Part shown: positions 35,196-41,652 of the stretch, one piece after another
Numbering within the stretch: the first letter of the stretch is position 1
How the letters are laid out: every line of letters starts with the position of its first letter
Assembly: GCA_052139695.1 (NCBI GenBank)
Contig: JBKQWF010000006.1
Coordinates: 1 to 48,975, forward strand
DNA from: PLGF01 sp052139695
GTDB lineage: Bacteria; Verrucomicrobiota; Verrucomicrobiia; Limisphaerales; Palsa-1400
Length of the DNA: 48,975 bases
Reading direction: 5' to 3'
The notes under the pieces: model-generated
Database searches by the model: none
What the model saw: only the letters and a program-made list of their open reading frames with translations
Told to the model about the DNA's origin: nothing
Program-made: the position numbers and the translations under genes

Positions 35196-36125
35196 ATGAA
35201 ATTTGAGCATTACCAACAGGCTTCCAGTTCGCAAAGGCAGCCTGTCCGCGACGTTTCGGTTGGAGCAGGCGCGAGTCTCGTGACAAGACAAAAAGCCCTG
35301 GCCTTTACGCTGATCGAATTGCTCGTCGTCATTGCGGTCATTGCCATCCTCGCGTCATTGCTCCTGCCTGCTTTGGCCAGGACAAGGGAACAGGCCGATC
35401 AAGTCAGTTGCCTCAACAATTTGAAACAGTGGGGGCTGGCTATGGGGATGTATGCGGACGACAACCGGCAGTTTTATCCGGCGTCCAGGGACACGAATTA
35501 TGTCGCCGCGCCGGATAATAATCCGGTTTGGACGGAAATGTATCTGGACGCGACGGCCACACCTGCCATTGGGCTGTCCGACTGGTTCAATGCCCTGCCT
35601 GCTTATGTCATTCAGGCTCCGCTCTGGTTGTACGGAGCCAACAGCATCAGCAACAATGTTTTCACCTCCACCCACTCCATTTATATTTGCCCCACCGCCG
35701 CGAACATCCCCACTGTTCCGCCGGACCCCAATTCCTTGACGGGGATTGAGCCGGGGGTCGGCCCGGGGCCGACCTTCAATTACGGCATGAACCAGCGCAT
35801 CAATTATAATCTTCCCGCTCCTTACAATGTGCCGGAAACTCCGTTCAAAGTCACCCAAGCCACGCATCCCTCGGCTTTCGTGGTTTTTTCAGAGCAGCGG
35901 TGCCATGCCAGCGAAACCCCCTATTTCGGCACCTCTCCGACAGATCTCAGCAGCACGTATAATTGGTGCAACCGTTTTTCCGGGCGTCATAATGCCGGCG
36001 GGATCATCGTTTTCAGTGACGGTCATGCGGCCTATTTCAAATACAGCTATGTGGTCGCCCAGGTCAACGGCAAGATCGCCGATCCGAAAGATCCGGATAT
36101 CAACTGGGAATTCGACGGTCATTAG
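35196..36125 (+). CDS. Type II pseudopilin-like protein with H-X9-DG motif
   Basis: A 309-residue protein with a prepilin N-terminus: a basic leader (TRQKALA), the cleavage/methylation motif FTLIELLVVIAVIAILAS and a hydrophobic helix. The C-terminal half has CLNNLKQWGLAMGMYADDN, typical of verrucomicrobial and planctomycete pseudopilins, and the H-X9-DG motif (RHNAGGIIVFSDGH). The leader is unusually long (about 60 residues) when started at ATG 35196, which has GAGG six bases upstream; a second start inside the leader cannot be excluded. Such proteins are numerous in Verrucomicrobia, and their role in secretion or surface structures is unresolved. No other pilus gene is adjacent. Confidence 0.87.
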   Translation: MKFEHYQQASSSQRQPVRDVSVGAGASLVTRQKALAFTLIELLVVIAVIAILASLLLPALARTREQADQVSCLNNLKQWGLAMGMYADDNRQFYPASRDTNYVAAPDNNPVWTEMYLDATATPAIGLSDWFNALPAYVIQAPLWLYGANSISNNVFTSTHSIYICPTAANIPTVPPDPNSLTGIEPGVGPGPTFNYGMNQRINYNLPAPYNVPETPFKVTQATHPSAFVVFSEQRCHASETPYFGTSPTDLSSTYNWCNRFSGRHNAGGIIVFSDGHAAYFKYSYVVAQVNGKIADPKDPDINWEFDGH

Positions 36126-36132
36126 ATTGCGC

Positions 36133-36349
36133 TTCCCAAGTTTCGGTTGACACCGTCGGACGCTCCTTGGCCCGAAGTGAATAGACGTTGATGGTGGTTT
36201 TCGTATCGCTGTTTTGACTCCAATCGACAAAGACTTTTCCTTTTCTCAAGGATTTGTCCATCTTGGAAACGACCAGATCGGGAAAGGGAAGACGCCAGTT
36301 CACGCGCGAAGCCTTTGGTCTGTTGGTAGGTTGCCATAGCCCCCACGTC
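36133..36349 (-). pseudogene. Remnant of a LigD-type DNA polymerase domain
   Basis: Two overlapping frames together match the C-terminal part of the LigD primase-polymerase domain. One frame gives ATYQQTKGFARELASSL (about 36331-36280) and the other gives DLVVSKMDKSLRKGKVFVDW then SQNSDTKTTINVYSLRAKER and ending TETWE. The intact domain normally continues into PVTWEE. A frameshift near 36280 joins the two pieces. The rest of LigD and any Ku gene are missing, so bacterial NHEJ repair cannot operate from here. It lies between the prepilin gene and tRNA-Lys and may be debris from an earlier rearrangement at the tRNA. Confidence 0.7.
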
Positions 36350-36631
36350 CGGTGGCGGATCCGCCGAGCCTTTCGTTAAATGCGACTTTATCTGTTCGTC
36401 TTGGGTCAGAAATCTTGCAATCGTCAGGTCAGGCTGCGACAAGCCCTGGCCTGGTTAAACGCCTAAACGCCTATTGAAATCCGGGATGAACTGCATAACA
36501 GTGAAAGAGCGAAACTGAAACTCTTCGCGTCGCGTTCCGCGGCGATGATCCTTTCGTTGGCTGCTAGGGCAAGGCCGGGAAGAACCCCAAGAAATTAATC
36601 CGCGTAACTAATGTAAGTCCTTGATGGATAA

Positions 36632-36708
36632 TGGTGCCCCGGGTCGGAGTCGAACCGACGACCAACTGATTAAGAGTCAGCTGCTCTGACCAACTGAGCT
36701 ACCGAGGC
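36632..36708 (-). tRNA. tRNA-Lys (anticodon CTT), reconstituted at the integration site
   Basis: Minus-strand cloverleaf: acceptor GCCTCGG/CCGGGGC, D-arm GCTC/GAGC, anticodon stem CTGA/TCAG with loop CTCTTAA (anticodon CTT), T-arm GTCGG/CCGAC with TTCGACT and encoded CCA. The 41 bp from just 3' of the anticodon loop to the base beyond the 5' end are repeated exactly at 43417-43457. The 5' half and everything upstream of it, including the promoter, therefore come from the integrated element. Confidence 0.95.
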
Positions 36709-36709
36709 A
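36669..36709. repeat. Left attachment site (attL), 41-bp direct repeat in tRNA-Lys
   Basis: Identical over 41 bp to 43417-43457. It covers the tRNA anticodon loop, D-arm and 5' acceptor strand. The flanking bases differ on both sides, so 41 bp is the exact extent of identity. Confidence 0.9.
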
Positions 36710-36753
36710 ACCGTTGTGCATCAAGCACTTACAGATGAAATGCAGATTACTTG

Positions 36754-36782
36754 TTGACAATATGCTACTGATATGTGATACT
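36754..36782 (+). promoter_or_regulatory. Predicted integrase promoter overlapping an arm-type repeat
   Basis: TTGACA (36754-36759), a 17-base spacer and GATACT (36777-36782). The -10 lies inside ATGTGATACT (36773-36782), a sequence repeated twice near the right end. The expected transcription start falls at or near the integrase ATG (36789), so the message would be almost leaderless. Confidence 0.5.
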
Positions 36783-36788
36783 TGAGCC

Positions 36789-37937
36789 ATGAATTCGCCA
36801 GAAAAACAAGCCAAGTACCAAAAAACCAAATATGCCAACCTTGTCCGCTACGTTCCATCAGGGACATATTTTGCACGTCTTCGGATTGCTGGCAAGTTGA
36901 TTCGCCAGTCCCTCCAGACCGACAGCATAACGGTGGCAAAGTTGCGGCTTGGGGATTTGGAAGACAGAGAACGAAAAACCGCACGGAATCGGCAAGAAGT
37001 CGCCAAGGGCAAGATGACGGTTGGCGACGCTCTCGGTATGTATCGTGACCGCGTAAAAGGTGATGCTGGATTGAAGCCTCGGACAAAAGATTACTATGAA
37101 GAAAGGATTTGCGCTCTTTTAAAGTCGTGGTCCGACCTTGAACGAATGGACATTCGCAAGGTGTCGGAAACAGACTGTAAAAACTGGTCTGCCAAGTTTT
37201 CATCCGCTATCAGCCCGACCGCTTACAATAATACAATCAGCATTTTGAAGCACGTTCTGGGAATCGGGGTGGAGGTGGGGGCACGCTATGATAATCCCGC
37301 CGTTTGTTTGAAGCGTGTCCCTGAGCGGGCAAAACAGTTATGTTTGCCAAGCACCGAGCAATTCAATAAATTTGTTGACGCTATCGCAGACGGCGGGGGT
37401 GGATTCTCTCGTCACTGCGCCGACTTGGTTAGGTTTCTCGCTTTCGGCGGATTTCGTATCAGCGAAGCAAAGAATATCACTTGGGGTGACGTGGATTTTC
37501 AGAGTGAAGAAATCACGGTGCGAGGTGACAAAGAAACGGGCACTAAAAACTCCGAAGTGCGACGTGTGCCGTTCATTGCGGATATGCGGAGTTTACTTGA
37601 ACGTCTGCGAGCAGAGCACCAGAACGCCACCCCTGTCGAATCTGTTATGTCGGTCAGAGAATGTCAAAAAGCGATGAACCGAGCAGCGGAAGAAATTGGG
37701 ATGAAACGCATCACCCATCATGACTTGCGCCACCTATTCGCAACCCGCTGTATCGAGGCGGGAGTTGATATTCCAACAGTCTCCCGCTGGCTTGGGCACA
37801 AAGATGGTGGCGCATTGGCAATGCGAGTTTACGGACACATTCGGCAGGAACATTCCGCCAACATGGCAAAGCGGGTGACGTTCTCCAATCCAGAACCAAA
37901 CAATATCTTGCCGCTCGACACAACAAAGGTTGCCTGA
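36789..37937 (+). CDS. int: Tyrosine-type site-specific recombinase (integrase)
   Basis: A 382-residue integrase. The N-terminal arm-binding part is about 1-75, the SAM-like core-binding domain about 76-170, and the catalytic domain about 185-360. The catalytic residues are R223 (FGGFRISEA), K254, H311 and R314 (HHDLRHLFATR), H337 (WLGHKDG) and nucleophile Y348 (VYGH); all are present, so it should be active. It starts 80 bp from the 5' end of the tRNA and reads away from it. No Shine-Dalgarno sequence precedes the ATG, in line with the near-leaderless promoter predicted there. It presumably catalyses recombination between the tRNA-Lys 5' half and the element att site. Confidence 0.95.
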   Translation: MNSPEKQAKYQKTKYANLVRYVPSGTYFARLRIAGKLIRQSLQTDSITVAKLRLGDLEDRERKTARNRQEVAKGKMTVGDALGMYRDRVKGDAGLKPRTKDYYEERICALLKSWSDLERMDIRKVSETDCKNWSAKFSSAISPTAYNNTISILKHVLGIGVEVGARYDNPAVCLKRVPERAKQLCLPSTEQFNKFVDAIADGGGGFSRHCADLVRFLAFGGFRISEAKNITWGDVDFQSEEITVRGDKETGTKNSEVRRVPFIADMRSLLERLRAEHQNATPVESVMSVRECQKAMNRAAEEIGMKRITHHDLRHLFATRCIEAGVDIPTVSRWLGHKDGGALAMRVYGHIRQEHSANMAKRVTFSNPEPNNILPLDTTKVA

Positions 37938-37940
37938 TGG

Positions 37941-38147
37941 TTAGGCGGCGATGGCGAACGACGAATGCTTATCATAAAACGTCTCAACGTCTTTTCTTGG
38001 GATTAGCACCCGCCCAAATTTGTCGCAGCGGCGAAGATTTCCACGGTCAATTTGCCGCCTTACTGATTTTGGGGACATGCGCAAAAGGGTTGCGGCTTCG
38101 CTCAACGTATAGGCATAGACATTGTTACTTTTTTCGTTCTGTTCCAT
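37941..38147 (-). CDS. Excisionase-like helix-turn-helix protein
   Basis: A 68-residue protein with the compact winged-helix pattern of the excisionase/MerR-like 'helix-turn-helix domain' family: TLSEAATLLRMSPKSVRRQI then DRGNLRRCDKFGRVLIPRKD. It is convergent with the integrase, with only three bases between the stops. It could act as recombination directionality factor (Xis) or as a repressor; context next to int favours Xis. Start ATG 38147. Confidence 0.75.
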   Translation of the reverse strand: MEQNEKSNNVYAYTLSEAATLLRMSPKSVRRQIDRGNLRRCDKFGRVLIPRKDVETFYDKHSSFAIAA

Positions 38148-38665
38148 GATTCAATTCTATAAAAAATCTGCAAGAATGTCAAGCTCTTTCTAATCCTTGC
38201 ATTAGTGTGCTTCATCGTAACAGCATCAAGCCAGTGATGGTCATTTAAGCATTATGCTGGGCGACGGCAAAAACTTTCAAAAACCATAAGAAGGTAAGCC
38301 ATACAGTTGATGAAAACTTATAAATGTTTTGACTCATTCGCGACAACTGGTCCTTATAATGGTGTTTCAAGCAAACATTTTGTAAGTTGAGAATATTTTG
38401 CTCACTGAATGAAGTCACTTGGTCGCAAAAAACGCGAACGGTCTAAATTACAGTTAGAAATTGCCTTTTACCTAAATCAAAGAATACCAATCGGTATTCT
38501 TCTTTGTCAGGCGGTGGTAGAAAAGGGAAAGGATTTTACCCACACCCACAACCTAACTAAAAATTGCGGGACGCAAGCAGGAACTAAATCAACAAAACCT
38601 GTCCTGCGCCCCAATGGTTAATGAGAACAGCCGATGAAAATGCGGCGACATCAACCAGAAGACCA
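38148..38665. other. AT-rich intergenic region of the element
   Basis: About 520 bp between the excisionase-like gene and the end of the minus operon. A + strand frame at 38409-38621 has no ribosome binding site or family resemblance and I do not accept it. A 9-bp hairpin AAGAATACC/GGTATTCTT with a 4-nt loop lies at 38480-38501. A second, imperfect hairpin at 38562-38612 is listed as a possible terminator. Confidence 0.45.
38555..38612 (-). terminator. Possible terminator of the minus-strand element operon
   Basis: On the minus strand GGGGCGCAGGA (from 38612) can pair imperfectly with TCCTGCTTGCGTCCC about 30 bases later, followed by GCAATTTTTAG. It lies about 55 bp after the last gene of the operon. 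The stem has bulges, so support is moderate. Confidence 0.4.
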
Positions 38666-39169
38666 TTACCTATTAACCTCAACGGATAACCCATTAAAAC
38701 GCTTTTCCGAGCTACCGAATGCTTCGCAACGCCTGTAGTTAGGTTCCTCAATAATCCTCACCTTGCTATTTTCCAGAGCTACTTGCAGGCGTTTGCGTTG
38801 TGCCTCAGTAAGGTCTCTCCCCGCTATTTCTATGTCTAATCCACTCAACTTGTCAAGATTAGAATTAAATCTTTGCGCCAAGGACTTTAACCTTGCGGCG
38901 GGACTTTTTTCTATTTTCGCATGATTAGCGGCAAAATCAGTTAATTGAGATTCAATGCTTGCGATACACTGTTCTATCGTGCCTTCGGCGAAGGAGCCGT
39001 ATTCGGTAGCTATTACAGAAAACGCTTTTTTGTAGTCGCCATTAAAAGTATCAGTCAACTTCTCGTAATTCTCTTTTGCCCATTTAAGCTGAGATGGCGT
39101 CATGTTGTTTTCGTCACGCAAAAGGGCGAGTAATTTATTGCACAGTAACTCTTGTTCTAGGTGTTTCAT
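38666..39169 (-). CDS. Unrecognised element protein, helical
   Basis: A 167-residue protein that is mostly helical and charged, with no signal peptide or membrane segment. The N-terminus (MKHLEQELLCNKLLALLRDE) and the middle (ARLKSLAQRFNSNLDKLSGLDIEI) look like amphipathic helices. No motif I recognise. It is the last gene of the five-gene minus operon; its start ATG 39169 lies 4 bp after the preceding stop. An open frame adds 16 codons upstream, but those would overlap the preceding gene. Codon use is AT-rich, unlike the host genes. Confidence 0.7.
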   Translation of the reverse strand: MKHLEQELLCNKLLALLRDENNMTPSQLKWAKENYEKLTDTFNGDYKKAFSVIATEYGSFAEGTIEQCIASIESQLTDFAANHAKIEKSPAARLKSLAQRFNSNLDKLSGLDIEIAGRDLTEAQRKRLQVALENSKVRIIEEPNYRRCEAFGSSEKRFNGLSVEVNR

Positions 39170-39173
39170 ATTA

Positions 39174-39572
39174 TCACGCCGTATCCTTCGGGCGATTGCT
39201 GGTCGGCAAATCATCAACAGATAGTGGACCTACTTTTTTTCTAGCATCAGAAACTAATTTTTCATGGTCGTTATCATCCGATAACGGGCGCAGAAAAGTA
39301 TTTTTTGGTTTAAAATTTGGCGTCTGATTTTCACCCGCAACCAACGGATTAAATCTGCTAGAAGACAAATGTGATTCATTACGTTTCGGGTCGGGTTGAC
39401 GTTCGCTAACATTTTCTGAATCATCAGGTAAATTCTCCAAAATGGAATGCGATTCTAGTGGCGTTTCCGAGTTTAGGCATTCCCAAGCAACAGGCGGTCG
39501 CACAGGGTATTCTACTTTTGCAGTTGTAGGTTGAACTTTAACTTGTTTAATGTCCCAATGTCCGATACTCAT
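39174..39572 (-). CDS. Unrecognised element protein, polar and probably disordered
   Basis: A 132-residue protein with very high content of Ser, Asn, Pro, Asp and Glu (SENVSERQPDPKRNESHLSS, NPLVAGENQTPNFKPKNTFL). It looks largely unstructured, which would suit a scaffold or adaptor, but this is only inference. Its ATG overlaps the stop of the preceding gene by 4 bp (ATGA), evidence for translational coupling and for its being a real gene. No family recognised. Confidence 0.68.
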   Translation of the reverse strand: MSIGHWDIKQVKVQPTTAKVEYPVRPPVAWECLNSETPLESHSILENLPDDSENVSERQPDPKRNESHLSSSRFNPLVAGENQTPNFKPKNTFLRPLSDDNDHEKLVSDARKKVGPLSVDDLPTSNRPKDTA

Positions 39573-39955
39573 AGTTTTTGTCTTTCATTGTTGCTGTCAT
39601 TACTAATTACACGTTTTAAGATATATAAACTTTTATTTAATTTTCTGAGTAAATGTTTTTCTCGCAAAAAGCAAACGTATAAATAAAATAACTCAACAAA
39701 TGTAACATCAACATCTATATCCTGAGAACTGCATAGCGTTATTATGTCTTGAAAACAGAAACCGCGTGTGGTGCTCTCCTTCCGCAGAATTATTTCTGTC
39801 ATCAAGTTTAAGAATATGTCTATGTTTGGATTCAGTTTTGCCTCGCGTTTTTTTAGCAGCAATGATTTAAATTGGTCATTTATTACACCACATAGTTGCG
39901 CAAATTGCTCTGATGGATTTTTTGGGGTTTTCATATTTATCCAATTATTTTCCAC
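39569..39955 (-). CDS. Unrecognised element protein, helical (128 residues)
   Basis: Mostly hydrophobic and charged helices, including LNPNIDIFLNLMTEIILRKE and DVTFVELFYLYVCFLREKHL, ending in a Leu/Lys-rich helix. ATG 39955 overlaps the previous gene by 19 bp; the in-frame ATG 39934 (MKTPKNPSEQ) lies two bases after the upstream stop and is equally likely. The general plan (acidic helix, then a long Leu-rich helix pair) resembles the 134-residue protein before it, so the two may be distant paralogues or partners. No known family. Confidence 0.68.
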   Translation of the reverse strand: MENNWINMKTPKNPSEQFAQLCGVINDQFKSLLLKKREAKLNPNIDIFLNLMTEIILRKESTTRGFCFQDIITLCSSQDIDVDVTFVELFYLYVCFLREKHLLRKLNKSLYILKRVISNDSNNERQKL

Positions 39956-40341
39956 GTTGGTAAATCATTCACTAAATCTGATAATCTGGTAATGAGTCCA
40001 AGAAATTCCAGAACCTTAATTAAGTGGTCAAACAAAATAACTATTTCGTCGTAATCCATTTTGTCTTGGACCTTAAGAAGACCTAGCGCCACGTCTAAAT
40101 CAATATTACTGTAGATTTGCATCATTGGTAGAACGCAGGAATTTATAAACTCACTGACGTGGCTTGGGTTAGTGACGTGCGGCGGGATGGTAGCTCTAAA
40201 CTGTTCGATGGCGTCTTTCAAAGTTACCTTTGTTTTGACACAATAAGAAGTTGAATCGCCCCAAATTTCTTCTAATGTAGTAGGTTTGCTGGATGATTTA
40301 ACAGGGGAGGTCACTACTGGTTGATTGTTTTTGTTTTTCAT
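39937..40341 (-). CDS. Unrecognised element protein, helical (134 residues)
   Basis: The N-terminus is polar (KNKNNQPVVTSPVKSSSKPT) and the rest helical: TLKDAIEQFRATIPPHV, FINSCVLPMMQIYSNIDLDV and YDEIVILFDHLIKVLEFLGL. No signal peptide or enzyme motif. Its start is 4 bp from the stop of the leading helix-turn-helix gene. It is placed second in the operon. Confidence 0.68.
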   Translation of the reverse strand: MKNKNNQPVVTSPVKSSSKPTTLEEIWGDSTSYCVKTKVTLKDAIEQFRATIPPHVTNPSHVSEFINSCVLPMMQIYSNIDLDVALGLLKVQDKMDYDEIVILFDHLIKVLEFLGLITRLSDLVNDLPTWKIIG

Positions 40342-40345
40342 AATT

Positions 40346-40543
40346 CTATTTTGTGTTTGCCGCGACAGCTTCTACTTGCTGGCGATTCAGCAATAAATTT
40401 TTGTGGCGTCCATCCAAACGCACTATCTTTAGTGGGCAATCTCTTTTGCGCAACCATCTATATAGTGAACTAACGTTAATGTTTAGCAGAGTAGAGGCAG
40501 TCTTAATGCTCATAAGAAGCGGGGTTTCAATTTGATTTCTCAT
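40346..40543 (-). CDS. Small helix-turn-helix DNA-binding protein
   Basis: A 65-residue protein with an excisionase/MerR-like winged helix: SIKTASTLLNINVSSLYRWL then RKRDCPLKIVRLDGRHKNLL. It heads the minus operon and lies opposite rep across a divergent region with hairpins, so it is a candidate regulator of that region. It is distinct in sequence from the excisionase-like protein at 37941. Confidence 0.72.
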   Translation of the reverse strand: MRNQIETPLLMSIKTASTLLNINVSSLYRWLRKRDCPLKIVRLDGRHKNLLLNRQQVEAVAANTK

Positions 40544-40624
40544 ATTGTATTTTACACTTGTTTGGTGGGAATGGGAAATCGTGGCGCTAATTATCCCAAA
40601 GTTCTAAAATGCGTGTATTTATAA

Positions 40625-40662
40625 AAAAGACTCCGAATGGTATGAGTCACTCGGAGTCTTTT
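40625..40662. repeat. Perfect 12-bp hairpin in the divergent region before rep
   Basis: AAAAGACTCCGA (40625-40636) pairs perfectly with TCGGAGTCTTTT (40651-40662) around a 14-nt loop. On the minus strand the stem is followed by TTAT, so it could be an attenuator in the leader of the minus operon. Alternatively, hairpins in this position commonly mark the double-strand origin nicked by HUH Rep proteins. A smaller stem GTTAGG/CCTAAC lies at about 40672-40691. Confidence 0.65.
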
Positions 40663-40697
40663 GAAGTTACGGTTAGGGGTGTGCGCCTAACTATAAC

Positions 40698-40703
40698 TAT
40701 AAT
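40698..40703 (+). promoter_or_regulatory. Predicted -10 element for rep
   Basis: A consensus TATAAT stands about 115 bp before the rep start; the -35 side (AGGGGT or TTAGGG, depending on spacing) is weak. On the opposite strand TATAGT occurs twice in the same 15 bp, so divergent transcription is plausible. Confidence 0.35.
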
Positions 40704-40818
40704 ACATTGATTCTGATTATTTGTCAAGCGATATTGTTAGAAAAGTCGCATGTTATTTATAAGGTCGTTTGAATAATTTATTGGAAAGTTGCTCTGTTAT
40801 ATATGTGGAAAGGTGTGT

Positions 40819-41472
40819 ATGTATGAGACCAAACATAACCATTCTTGTGATTATTTGTCTTTGACGGGATTACCGTCACGAAATGATTTAATAGTTGAAA
40901 ATGAGTGGCGTAAGTGCGAGCATAAAGGAACTGGTAACGGTCTCCTTGACGAATGTATTGATAAGAATGTTAATTCTTATTATTATTCATTTATTCACCT
41001 TGAACCAATGATTTATGGCACGTTGTCTTGGGCGCACAAAGCTAGTCGTACGTGGGAACCAGAATCATTTAAATTAAGAGAAGAATCTTTCCGTAACTTG
41101 CTATTTTTAACATGTTTTAAATTAAATCTTGGTTTTAATGATATTCGATTTTATTTTAAGCACGAGTTTGGTTCGGGAGAATGTCACGCCCATTTTTTAA
41201 TATTCAGGAGAGGAACCGAAAAAGTTGCGCCTGATGTTCTCTCTAAGGAGATGAATGCTATTTGGATGAATGGTTATGATGGGTATCCTCGCAAGAGATG
41301 GCAGGTAATCAAACGGGGCACGGCACTTGTTCAACCGATTGACGACATTAGAAAGTGTGTCGCTTATGTTTGCAAATTGGAACGGGATGAATATGGTAAT
41401 GAGATTGATACTGTTGACATTGTTTCCCCAAAATTAAGAAATCAAATCATGAGGTTTAATGAGGGGAATTAA
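40819..41472 (+). CDS. rep: HUH-family replication initiator (Rep)
   Basis: A 217-residue protein with rolling-circle Rep landmarks: a motif-I-like strand YGTLSWA (about 66-72), the HUH metal motif HAH in GECHAHFLIFRRG (123-125), and a single-Tyr motif CVAYVCKLERDE with candidate nucleophile Y183 and K186. HUH enzymes nick one strand and stay linked to the 5' phosphate through Tyr. No helicase domain is attached. I start at ATG 40819, five bases after GGAAAGG. A TTG at 40789 would add LCYICGKVC, a CxxC-like stretch. The precise HUH subfamily is not recognised; family-level confidence is moderate because the flanking sequence is divergent. Confidence 0.7.
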   Translation: MYETKHNHSCDYLSLTGLPSRNDLIVENEWRKCEHKGTGNGLLDECIDKNVNSYYYSFIHLEPMIYGTLSWAHKASRTWEPESFKLREESFRNLLFLTCFKLNLGFNDIRFYFKHEFGSGECHAHFLIFRRGTEKVAPDVLSKEMNAIWMNGYDGYPRKRWQVIKRGTALVQPIDDIRKCVAYVCKLERDEYGNEIDTVDIVSPKLRNQIMRFNEGN

Positions 41473-41562
41473 ATGGTTTTTTTCTTTGGTCTTTTATTTT
41501 TCATTTTATTTTGTGCCGTTGTGTTCGCACGCCAGAAGGGTCACTGTAACGGCAAAGATTGA
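41473..41562 (+). CDS. 29-residue membrane microprotein translated after Rep
   Basis: ATG follows the rep TAA directly, with GAGGGG six bases upstream, inside the end of rep. The product is one hydrophobic helix (FFFGLLFFILFCAVVFA) with a short basic tail containing Cys and His. The tight coupling to rep argues for translation. It could be a holin-like, toxin-like or coat-like peptide, but sequence alone cannot say. Confidence 0.5.
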   Translation: MVFFFGLLFFILFCAVVFARQKGHCNGKD

Positions 41563-41579
41563 CTTGGGGCGAACGATGG

Positions 41580-41611
41580 GTAAAAAAGAACCCCGTCATA
41601 GGGGGCGGGGT
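41580..41611 (-). terminator. Intrinsic terminator of the LamG cargo gene
   Basis: Read on the minus strand, ACCCCG and CGGGGT pair (41611-41606 with 41595-41590) around a 10-nt loop, followed by TCTTTTTTA. It lies about 40 bp after the stop of the LamG gene. Confidence 0.6.
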
Positions 41612-41652
41612 CGTTGCGAGCGGACTGAGACGATTTTCGCGCGTTCAGCTTT

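Noticed and set aside
38409..38621. Possible 70-residue gene on the + strand of the element
   Set aside because: No ribosome binding site or family pattern; it contains a 9-bp hairpin and part of a possible terminator of the opposite operon, so it is more likely non-coding.
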